Shown piece by piece: positions 1 through 5,248 of a stretch of DNA of 6,017 nt. The position numbers were made by a program, and so were the translations under genes. The notes below the pieces were generated by a model. The model worked only from the letters and a program-made list of their open reading frames with translations, was not told where the DNA came from and did not search any database. Position 1 is the stretch's first letter. Every line of letters begins with the position of its first letter. This DNA is from Pseudomonadota bacterium (GTDB lineage: Bacteria > Pseudomonadota > Alphaproteobacteria > Acetobacterales > Acetobacteraceae): contig JAEWCI010000127.1 of the NCBI GenBank assembly GCA_023390705.1, positions 1 through 6,017 of the forward strand. Direction: 5' to 3'.

Positions 1-932
1 GGATACCGCGGCAGCGCCACCGGGTGACGAACTGGCCGGCCTACGAGGCCGGCCTGCGCGCCCGCGGCAGCCTGACGGTGTGGTTCTCCGACGAGGCGAT
101 CGAGGCGTGGCGCGCCGAGCCGCGCACCGGCCGCGGCGGGCAGCCGCGCTACTCCGCCTTGGCGATCGCCACGGCGCTGACCCTGCGGGCGGTGTTCCGC
201 TTGGCGCTGCGCCAGACCGAAGGCCTCATCGCCTCCGTCATCGCCCTGCTCGGGCTCGACCTCGCGGTGCCGGACCACAGCACCATGAGCCGCCGGGCCG
301 AGACGCTGGAGGTGCCGCGGCCGCGCCGCGGGCGCGAGCCCGTGCACCTGCTGGTGGACAGCACGGGGTTGAAGCTCTGCGAGCCCGGCGAGTGGCTCGA
401 GGAGAAGCACGGCACCCGGCGGCGCCGGTCGTGGCGCAAATTGCACTTGGCCGCGGACACCGACACCGGCCGGATCGTCGCATCCGTGCTGACCGACAAG
501 GAGGCCGACGACGGCTCGCAGGTCGGGCTCCTGCTCGACCGGGTCGACGGGCCGGTGGCGTCCTTCACCGGCGACGGCGCGTACGACCGCGACGACGTCT
601 ACGCCGAGGTCGCGGCGCGGCACCCGGATGCGGACGTCGTCGTCCCACCCCGCTCGGGCGCGGTGCCGAGCGCGACGGCCGCGACCGCGCCGACGCGGCG
701 GGACCGACATCTGCAGGTGATCGCGGAACGCGGTCGCATGGGCTGGCAGAGGGCGTCGGGGTACGGCTGGCGCGCTCTCGTGGAGTCCGATATCGCGCGA
801 TGGAAGCGCCTCATCGGTGACGGCCTACGTTCGCAGACCGACGGGCGTCAGGGAACCGAGGTGGCCGTCGCTGCCAACGCGCTGAACCGGATGCTCGACC
901 TCGGACGCCCGGAGTACGTGCGCATCGCATGA
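1..932 (+). CDS. IS5-family DDE transposase, 5'-partial
   Basis: This gene encodes the transposase that cuts and joins the ends of its insertion sequence. The reading frame is open from the window edge (first full codon at base 3) to TGA at 930-932. A GTG at 24 could be taken as a start, but the residues before it (IPRQRHR, then V-TNWPAY) resemble the internal 'YRxTNWPAY' stretch near the N-terminus of related transposases, so the true start probably lies outside the window. Counting from that GTG as residue 1, the catalytic acids are D112 (in LLVDSTG), D184 (in GDGAYD) and E254. The C-terminal signature Y247-x2-R250-x3-E254-x6-K261 is complete, and basic stretches (RRRRSWRK, 132-139) follow the first Asp as in IS5 relatives. 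There is no frameshift or internal stop, so the enzyme may be active. It is the only rightward gene in the window and converges on the SDR gene. Family assignment is secure; the IS5 subgroup is inferred. Confidence 0.93.
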   Translation, partial: IPRQRHRVTNWPAYEAGLRARGSLTVWFSDEAIEAWRAEPRTGRGGQPRYSALAIATALTLRAVFRLALRQTEGLIASVIALLGLDLAVPDHSTMSRRAETLEVPRPRRGREPVHLLVDSTGLKLCEPGEWLEEKHGTRRRRSWRKLHLAADTDTGRIVASVLTDKEADDGSQVGLLLDRVDGPVASFTGDGAYDRDDVYAEVAARHPDADVVVPPRSGAVPSATAATAPTRRDRHLQVIAERGRMGWQRASGYGWRALVESDIARWKRLIGDGLRSQTDGRQGTEVAVAANALNRMLDLGRPEYVRIA

Positions 933-990
933 CACGAAACACGGGCTGGGCCAACTGCGCCCACATCGCTGACCCATGCAACAAGCTGCC
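1..990 (+). mobile_element. IS5-family insertion sequence, right-hand part
   Basis: The element consists of the transposase plus a short 3' flank. The left end is outside the window, so the terminal inverted repeats cannot be compared. Read inward from 990 on the - strand, the flank begins GGCAGCTTGTTGCATGGGTC. Its TTGTTGCA core resembles the ends I recall for IS5 elements of this type. The next three bases, TGA at 991-993, would fit a T-N-A target duplication of the kind known in some IS5 subgroups. Both points are inference. The true end could lie anywhere up to about 1027, just before the SDR stop codon. Confidence 0.5.
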
Positions 991-1027
991 TGAGAATGCC
1001 ACCGGAGCTGGTATCTGGCGCTGATAG
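933..1027. other. Junction between the IS transposase and the SDR gene
   Basis: This short non-coding stretch lies between two convergent stop codons. It must contain the right terminus of the IS and any remaining 3' flank of the SDR operon. GGCGC at 1017-1021 can pair with GCGCC at 1032-1036 across the SDR stop, but the stem is short and lacks a T-run, so no terminator is claimed. Confidence 0.5.
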
Positions 1028-1813
1028 TCAGGCGCCTTCGGCCGGGTCGTACATTACACCCGCCGCCGCGAAGCCGCCATCCACGTTCAGGATGTGCCCG
1101 GCGAGGAAGCCGCAATCATCGCCGCAGAGGAAGGCGACCGCGCCCGCAATTTCGGCCGGCGTACCGTAACGTTTTACCGCCATCCGGCTGAGGAAGGCGG
1201 CGCGCTGGCGCGGCCCGTGCGCCGTGCGGGCGATCTGCGTTGGGCCGGGCGCAACCCCGTTCACCACGATGCCATGGGGGGCGAGTTCCACCGCCAACAC
1301 CTTGGTCAGCGTCTCGATACCACCCTTGCTGGCGCCATAGGCGGCGCGCCCCGTGCCACCGAACTGGCCGGAGACGGAGGAGACCGTGACGATCCGCCCG
1401 CCGCGCACCGCATCCTCGCCGCGCGCCATGGCGCGGGCCGCGGCCTGGGCGGTGATGAAGCAGCCGACCAGGTTGGTGCGCAGGATGCGCTCGAACTCGG
1501 CAAGCCGCATCTCCAGCACCGGAATGCGGTCGGTGATGCCGGCATTGCAGACGGCGGTGCGGAGCCGCCCGAAGCGCGCTTCGGCCTCTGCCACGGCGGC
1601 GGCGGCATCGGCTTCCGAGGTCACGTCCATGCGGAAGGGCAGCGCCTCCCCGCCAGCCTTGCGGATGCCTTCGGCGACCCGCGTCGCCGCTTCCAGGTTG
1701 AGGTCGGCAACAAGGACAGGGGCGCCCTCGGCCGCGAGCCTCTCGCAGATGCCGGCGCCGATGCCCGACCCGCCCCCGGTGACCAGCGCCGTGCGGCCGG
1801 CAAGCCGCGTCAC
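1028..1813 (-). CDS. Short-chain dehydrogenase/reductase (SDR), FabG-like
   Basis: This is a classical SDR of 261 aa, a usual length for the family, that would catalyse NAD(P)-linked oxidation or reduction of a hydroxyl/keto group in the cytoplasm. The Rossmann cofactor motif TGGGSGIG is at residues 12-19. D37 at the end of the second strand points to NAD(H) rather than NADP(H). Other family marks are DV at 63-64, NAG at 90-92, N114, S146, Y159 and K163 (the catalytic tetrad with normal 13- and 4-residue spacing), and PG at 189-190. The start is GTG at 1813, with a GGAGGA ribosome site at 1820-1825 placed 6 nt upstream. It overlaps the stop of the cyclase gene by 4 bp (GTGA), so the two are probably translationally coupled. 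It is the last gene of the Bug-cyclase-SDR operon, and its C-terminus is intact beside the IS. The substrate is unknown; similarity to 3-oxoacyl-ACP reductases does not prove a role in fatty acid synthesis. Confidence 0.93.
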   Translation of the reverse strand: MTRLAGRTALVTGGGSGIGAGICERLAAEGAPVLVADLNLEAATRVAEGIRKAGGEALPFRMDVTSEADAAAAVAEAEARFGRLRTAVCNAGITDRIPVLEMRLAEFERILRTNLVGCFITAQAAARAMARGEDAVRGGRIVTVSSVSGQFGGTGRAAYGASKGGIETLTKVLAVELAPHGIVVNGVAPGPTQIARTAHGPRQRAAFLSRMAVKRYGTPAEIAGAVAFLCGDDCGFLAGHILNVDGGFAAAGVMYDPAEGA

Positions 1814-2484
1814 GCCGCGTCCTCCACGGCGATGACGCGGGCGGGCGCGCCATCAGAATCCGGGATCCGGATCGGCAGGCCGATCACCTGGTTCCGTATT
1901 TGGCGCAGCGCGCCCATGTTACAGAGGTATTCGAACATGATCACGCCGCGCGCCAGTAGGTGGTAGTGCGTGACGTGCTCCGGCAGCGGCGGGCGCTTCT
2001 CTCCGGTCAGGAAGAAGCGGATGCAGCGGTCCTGCGGGAAGTCGAAGCCGACCGCCTTGATGCCGCGCTCGCGCAGCCAGATCGAGCCTTCGGCGGTCAT
2101 CCAGGGGGCATTCAGCCAGAATTCCGGCGTGTCCAGGCTGGCCCGCTCGTCCCAGCGGGTGCGGATCAGCGCGAAGTCGCCGGGGCGGAGATGGGCGCCG
2201 GCGGCTTCGAGGCGGCTCGCTTCGATCGGGCTGTCGGCGGGCACGTCGGAGACATCCAGCACCGCGCCAGGGCCAACCGTCATGTCGGGGGTGATGGCGT
2301 CGGTGGTGAAGCCCTGCGGGTCCACATGGCGCGGGCTGTCCATGTGGGTGAAAGCGTGGACGTTCCAGCCGGCCCAGGTGGCCTGGCCCTCGCCGGTCTC
2401 ATGACCCTTGGCGAGGCGCCGCTCCACCTTCCAGCGGAAATGCCCGGTGCGGACGGGGGTAGAGAGGTCGATGAGACGGGACAT
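1810..2484 (-). CDS. Cyclase-family metal-dependent hydrolase (kynurenine formamidase-like fold)
   Basis: This 224-aa protein belongs to the cyclase family (PF04199; kynurenine formamidase KynB, isatin hydrolase), cytoplasmic enzymes that hydrolyse amide or lactam-type bonds using bound metal. The family's H-x3-H-x-D-x3-H motif appears as H43, H47, D49, H53 (HAFTHMDSPRH). The second metal-ligand pair fits H173 and E185 (in THYHLLARGVIMFEY). The spacing of these residues matches the known KynB ligand pattern (0, +4, +6, +10, and a His/Glu pair 12 apart). The usual HxGTH is HAFTH here, so the Gly is replaced by Phe, which suggests a different subfamily and perhaps a different substrate; a GFDFPQD segment at 146-152 also looks subfamily-specific. 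The ATG at 2484 lies 5 bp after the Bug stop, with GGAGGG at 2498-2503. The role is inferred from family and operon; true kynurenine formamidase activity is not supported because no other tryptophan-degradation gene is present. Confidence 0.88.
   Translation of the reverse strand: MSRLIDLSTPVRTGHFRWKVERRLAKGHETGEGQATWAGWNVHAFTHMDSPRHVDPQGFTTDAITPDMTVGPGAVLDVSDVPADSPIEASRLEAAGAHLRPGDFALIRTRWDERASLDTPEFWLNAPWMTAEGSIWLRERGIKAVGFDFPQDRCIRFFLTGEKRPPLPEHVTHYHLLARGVIMFEYLCNMGALRQIRNQVIGLPIRIPDSDGAPARVIAVEDAA
1820..1825 (-). promoter_or_regulatory. Ribosome binding site of the SDR gene
   Basis: GGAGGA on the - strand lies 6 nt before the GTG at 1813, inside the 3' end of the cyclase gene. It supports GTG as the start of the SDR and argues that this gene is initiated independently as well as by coupling through the GTGA overlap. 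Confidence 0.7.
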
Positions 2485-2489
2485 GGAAC

Positions 2490-3470
2490 TCAGCTATCCC
2501 TCCAGGGCTGTTCCTGCCAGACGGAGCGGAGCCGCTCCGCCTCGCGCAGCACGAGCGCGCGCGTCTCGTCAGGGCCCATGTAGCGCAGCGGGATGAACAG
2601 GCGCTCGGCCTCGGCGATCCAGGCGGGGTCGCGCATCGTCGCCTCCACCATCGCGGCCAGCCGCGCCTGGATCGGCTGCGGCGTGGCGGCGGGCACGACG
2701 AGGCTGCGCACGACACCGGTGGTCAGCGGATAGCCCGCTTCGGCGAAGGTCGGCACCTCCGGTGTCAGGCCGAAGCGCTGCGCGCCGGCGGTGGCCAGCG
2801 GGCGGACGCGGCCGTCGCGGATCAGGGCGACGCTCTCGCCCATGTTCATCGAGGCCACCTGGATGTGTCCGCCGATCAATGCGTTCACCGTCGGCGCCTG
2901 GCCGGCGAAGGGAATGTGGTTCAGCCGGATGCCGGCGGCACGCTCCAACTCGATCATCAGTAGGTGGTCGTCCGAGCCGATGCCGGCCGTGCCGACCGAG
3001 ATGGAGGAGGGCCGCTCCTTCGCTGCGGCAATGAGGTCGGCCACGCTGCGCAGCGAACTGTCCGGCGCGACATGGAAGCCGCTCGGGTCCGCCACCAGCG
3101 TGCCGAGATAGAAGAAGTCCTCGAGCCGGTAGCGGGGCTGCCGCTCGATGCTGATGGTCTGCAGGCTTGGGGTGATGATAGTGCCGATGGTGTAGCCATC
3201 GGGCGCCGCGGCGGCAGCGGCGGTGTAGCCGATCTCGCCGCCCGCACCCGGGCGGTTGACCACCACGAAGCGCGCGCCTGGCAGGTGGCGCTCGAAGTGG
3301 CTTGCCATGGCCCGGATGTTGATGTCCGTGCCGCCGCCAGGTGGAAAGGGCACGATGATTTGGATCGGCCGCTCACCTGGCCAGACGCCCTGTGCCGCGG
3401 CCAACCGCGGCACGACGAGCGGGAGGCTCAGCCCCGCGACGAACAGCCCACGCCGGGCGATCCTGGCCAT
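2490..3470 (-). CDS. Bug/TctC-family periplasmic solute-binding receptor
   Basis: This is a tripartite tricarboxylate transporter substrate-binding (Bug) protein of 326 aa, the normal length. Residues 1-26 form an export signal: basic MARIARR, a hydrophobic core, then LAAA before Q27. The RR at 6-7 followed by G-L-F is Tat-like, but Sec export is equally possible. Family motifs follow in order: VPFPPGGGTD (40-49), NRPGAGGEIG (72-81) and PDGYT (90-94), which line the ligand pocket in known Bug structures. The ATG at 3470 was chosen because it sits 8 nt after an AGGA core and directly begins a signal peptide; upstream in-frame starts at 3497 and 3656 would bury the signal. No TctA/TctB membrane partners are in the window, so it is either an orphan receptor using a transporter encoded elsewhere or a ligand sensor. 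It heads the operon with the cyclase and SDR, so its ligand is probably their substrate or a relative. Bug ligands are commonly carboxylates; the specific one is unknown. Confidence 0.92.
   Translation of the reverse strand: MARIARRGLFVAGLSLPLVVPRLAAAQGVWPGERPIQIIVPFPPGGGTDINIRAMASHFERHLPGARFVVVNRPGAGGEIGYTAAAAAAPDGYTIGTIITPSLQTISIERQPRYRLEDFFYLGTLVADPSGFHVAPDSSLRSVADLIAAAKERPSSISVGTAGIGSDDHLLMIELERAAGIRLNHIPFAGQAPTVNALIGGHIQVASMNMGESVALIRDGRVRPLATAGAQRFGLTPEVPTFAEAGYPLTTGVVRSLVVPAATPQPIQARLAAMVEATMRDPAWIAEAERLFIPLRYMGPDETRALVLREAERLRSVWQEQPWRDS
2498..2503 (-). promoter_or_regulatory. Probable ribosome binding site of the cyclase gene
   Basis: GGAGGG on the - strand lies within the last codons of the Bug gene, 13 nt before the cyclase ATG at 2484. 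The spacing is longer than ideal, so re-initiation after the Bug stop codon, which is only 5 bp from the ATG, may contribute. Confidence 0.45.
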
Positions 3471-3476
3471 GACGCT

Positions 3477-3484
3477 CTTCCTCT
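3477..3484 (-). promoter_or_regulatory. Ribosome binding site fixing the Bug start
   Basis: AGAGGAAG on the - strand ends 6 nt before the ATG at 3470, with the AGGA core 8 nt away. The alternative ATG at 3497 has only a weak GAGCG-type sequence ahead of it, so this site decides the start. It abuts the proximal copy of the direct repeat in the leader. Confidence 0.65.
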
Positions 3485-3508
3485 CTTTTGCGCTCATCTT
3501 TTGCGCTC
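3484..3508. repeat. Tandem 12-bp direct repeat in the Bug operon leader
   Basis: TCTTTTGCGCTC occurs at 3484-3495 and again at 3497-3508, identical over 12 bases and separated by one base (13-bp period). On the coding (-) strand this reads GAGCGCAAAAGA twice, lying 14-38 nt before the Bug ATG, between the likely promoter and the ribosome site. The A-rich core stands out in GC-rich DNA. It could be a regulator site, an mRNA leader element, or a chance duplication; nothing here distinguishes these. Confidence 0.6.
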
Positions 3509-3725
3509 GCGGGCTGTCAGGACCCGGGCGGTTTCCGAAAGCGTATGCGGCGAGCGGCGAAACGCGCAAGACGTGGCGCCGGTCCAGGTGGATGCCGGTT
3601 GCCCCTGGAGAGGGGTGCACGCCAATGGGGCACCACTCTGCTCTGCGGGGCGGCAATCACGCTACGCAATGCTGGCGAATGGCGCCAAGGCTACTCCGTG
3701 CGGGATGTCGCTCTCGCTGGCTTCC

Positions 3726-3735
3726 ACCATATGGT
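3726..3735. repeat. 10-bp perfect palindrome
   Basis: ACCATATGGT reads the same on both strands and has an AT centre unusual for its surroundings. It lies 37 bp beyond the scpA stop, next to the inverted repeats at 3743-3766. A dimeric regulator site is one reading; chance is another. Confidence 0.35.
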
Positions 3736-3742
3736 CGCCGTA

Positions 3743-3766
3743 GCGCCTCCTGGCGCACTCAGGAGG
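3743..3766 (-). terminator. Nested inverted repeats after scpA, possible transcription end
   Basis: CCTCCTG (3746-3752) pairs with CAGGAGG (3760-3766) as a 7-bp stem with a 7-nt loop, starting only 5 bp past the scpA stop. Overlapping it, GCGCC (3743-3747) and GGCGC (3752-3756) can form a competing stem with a 4-nt loop. No T-run follows on the - strand, so this is not a classical intrinsic terminator. It may serve as an mRNA 3'-end stabiliser, a weak terminator, or a protein site. Confidence 0.35.
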
Positions 3767-3771
3767 GGTCA

Positions 3772-4620
3772 TCACTCTGCTGCGGCAGGGTTCCGGGCAG
3801 GGACGACTCCCGCGACACAGGGCTCCGTCCGACCGAGGTGGATCTCGCCGAAGGCTTCTGCCTGTTCAAGTACGGCGGCCCCCTCTCGGCTCAGCTCCAG
3901 GCCAGCCATGAGCGTGCTGGCCAACGCTGCCCGGCGCTGCACTGCGGCGGTGCCCTTCCCTATCGGCGGCAGGAAGCGCTCGAGCGGCACGCTGCGCGCT
4001 GGCAGATCCGCAAGCAGGCTCCGAATGCGTGCGAGCGCATCCGGCACCCGCCAAAGCGGCGGCGGCTGTGGCCGGTAGACCCGGTCGCGGGCCGGCAGTT
4101 CGAGCAGCTTGAGGCAGGCCCGCAGCAGTTCGGTGATGTCGGCCGCCGGCAGCGCGCCGGGAACCGGCTCAGCCGCACCCCGGGCAAAGACCTCCCGGCC
4201 GAGCTGCGGCCGCCGCTCCAGCCAATCCGCCAGTCGCTGCGCTGCCGCACGGTCGGCCAGGCGCCGACGCAGATCGGCCGCTTCCCGAGCTGCCACGACC
4301 CCGTCACCTGTCTCGGCCGGCAGCAGCAGCCGGGAGCGCAGCAGCAGCAGCCAGGCCGCCATGATGGTCCACTCGGCCAGGCGCGGCAGCGGCACCTGCC
4401 CATGCCCGATGGCCGCATCCACCACTGCCGCGAACTGTTCGGCAAGATCCGCCACGGACAGGCAGGCGAGATCGACCCGCTGGGCCCGTGCCAACTCGAG
4501 CAGCAGGTCGAGTGGGCCCTCATAGGCGCCGAGCCGCAGGGCCGGCGCCCCCGTGTTGCCGACAGCCTCCCGGCTTCCGTCGAGGAGAGCTTCGGCGCTG
4601 TCGGTCTCAGCCCGGGTCAT
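3772..4620 (-). CDS. scpA: ScpA kleisin, segregation and condensation protein A
   Basis: ScpA is the kleisin subunit that bridges SMC heads and, with ScpB, forms the SMC-ScpAB condensin that organises and helps segregate DNA on the nucleoid. The protein is 282 aa, within the usual range. The N-terminal SMC-binding region is clear: YEGPLDLLLELARAQRVDL at 33-51, then MAAWLLLLRSRLLLP at 87-101. The C-terminal winged-helix that contacts the SMC head is seen at about 231-262 (AALASTLMAGLELSREG, then an AFGEIHL end). The ATG at 4620 overlaps the preceding gene by 14 bp and has no clear ribosome site, suggesting translational coupling. Residues 1-28 ahead of the conserved domain are poorly conserved, so a later start is possible. 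No scpB follows, although the two are normally adjacent, and the nagZ and tatA neighbours typical of the alphaproteobacterial chromosomal locus are absent on the visible sides. This is probably a second, accessory ScpA. Confidence 0.9.
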   Translation of the reverse strand: MTRAETDSAEALLDGSREAVGNTGAPALRLGAYEGPLDLLLELARAQRVDLACLSVADLAEQFAAVVDAAIGHGQVPLPRLAEWTIMAAWLLLLRSRLLLPAETGDGVVAAREAADLRRRLADRAAAQRLADWLERRPQLGREVFARGAAEPVPGALPAADITELLRACLKLLELPARDRVYRPQPPPLWRVPDALARIRSLLADLPARSVPLERFLPPIGKGTAAVQRRAALASTLMAGLELSREGAAVLEQAEAFGEIHLGRTEPCVAGVVPARNPAAAE

Positions 4621-5248
4621 AGATCGGTCGGACGCTGATCCGCAGGCCGGGCCAGCGGGCGCGCAGGGTTAGAAAGGCGCGCCAGGGTGTCCAGTCGGCC
4701 GACCAGAAGCCGACCCAGAACAGCGCGGGATCGCGCCGCCCGGGCTGCCCCCGGCCCAGCACCGGCAGCTCGACGACATGGCGCAGGGCCTGGGTTGTCC
4801 CCCATTCCGCCCAGAGCCAGGCGCGGGTCTCCGGGTGGTCCGGCCCGAGCCGCAACAGCCGGGCCGGGACCGGCAGCAGGCGATGCAGGTCGAAGGGACA
4901 GGCGCGGCTGTGCGCCGCCCGCTCGGCAGCCAGGCGCTGCCGCGCCTCGGCGGCATCGCGCAACTGCCCGGCCAGGATGCGGGCGCCGGCGACACTCAGG
5001 CTGCGCTGCTGCAGCGCCGGTGGCGCCACCAGCAGGTGGAACCAGTCCTCCGCGGCCATGGCGAGGTCCTGCTGCCAGGGGATGACGCCGGCCCCTGCCA
5101 CGGTATCCCGGAAGGCCGCGATCTCATCAGGAGCCCCCCGCACCTGCAGGTGGTGGTAGAGCCAGTCCGGGTGGGGCAGTGCCAGGACCTCCGTCGGGAG
5201 CGGGCTGCCCTGCCCTTCCCCTGCCCCGGGCCTCGCCATCGGCGTCAC
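4607..5248 (-). CDS. Unrecognised 213-aa protein, possible Api92/YubB (DUF1281)-like fold
   Basis: No firm function can be given. The protein is acidic/aromatic-rich, has no signal peptide or membrane segment, and is likely cytoplasmic. After a variable N-terminus (1-18), L30-R47 (LYHHLQVRGAPDEIAAFR) looks like a strand and helix. AEDWFHLL (66-73), SRACPFDLHRLLPVP (114-128), WAEWGTT (146-152) and FWSADWTPWRAF (181-192) follow, ending in WPGLRISVRPIYDPG (199-213). The order 'F-x-L-x-P-x-P', 'W-x3-WGT', 'F-x-S-A-x-W-x-P' and 'P-x-L-x-I...Y' recalls the Api92-like ferredoxin-fold family, which includes plasmid YubB proteins; this is inference from pattern memory. The start is GTG at 5248, overlapping the recombinase stop by 4 bp (GTGA); ATG at 5239 is an alternative, and neither has a good ribosome site. 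It sits between a recombinase and ScpA with overlaps on both sides, so it is part of that operon. Confidence 0.75.
   Translation of the reverse strand: MTPMARPGAGEGQGSPLPTEVLALPHPDWLYHHLQVRGAPDEIAAFRDTVAGAGVIPWQQDLAMAAEDWFHLLVAPPALQQRSLSVAGARILAGQLRDAAEARQRLAAERAAHSRACPFDLHRLLPVPARLLRLGPDHPETRAWLWAEWGTTQALRHVVELPVLGRGQPGRRDPALFWVGFWSADWTPWRAFLTLRARWPGLRISVRPIYDPG

Larger units (their letters stand above)
3471..3771. other. Intergenic region between the ScpA operon and the Bug operon
   Basis: About 300 bp without a convincing gene on either strand. Both flanking operons run leftward, so it contains the 3' end signals of the ScpA operon and the promoter and leader of the Bug operon. At the Bug side there is the tandem direct repeat and a possible -35 box, CTGACA on the - strand at 3515-3520, but no good -10 partner was found. 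At the ScpA side lie a 10-bp palindrome and nested inverted repeats. The middle (about 3540-3720) shows nothing recognisable: no tRNA remnant that would mark an attachment site and no trace of scpB. Confidence 0.6.

Noticed and set aside
24..26. GTG as the transposase start
   Set aside because: The frame stays open upstream to the edge and the preceding basic residues match the expected internal sequence; no ribosome site is visible.
1094..1966. + strand open frame of 290 codons opposite the SDR and cyclase
   Set aside because: It is antisense to the SDR, whose motifs are unambiguous, and its translation is low-complexity Gly/Ala/Arg sequence typical of a shadow frame.
3515..3520. CTGACA on the - strand as a -35 promoter box for the Bug operon
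   Set aside because: It matches five of six consensus bases, but no acceptable -10 hexamer lies 16-18 bp downstream, so no promoter is called.
3471..3656. N-terminal extension of the Bug protein to starts at 3497 or 3656
   Set aside because: The extension would place 9 or 62 residues before a clear signal peptide, and the best ribosome site serves the ATG at 3470.
3256..4638. Long + strand open frame of 460 codons spanning the Bug 5' region and scpA
   Set aside because: It runs antisense to two well-supported genes, its translation shows no family motif, and long antisense frames are expected in GC-rich DNA.
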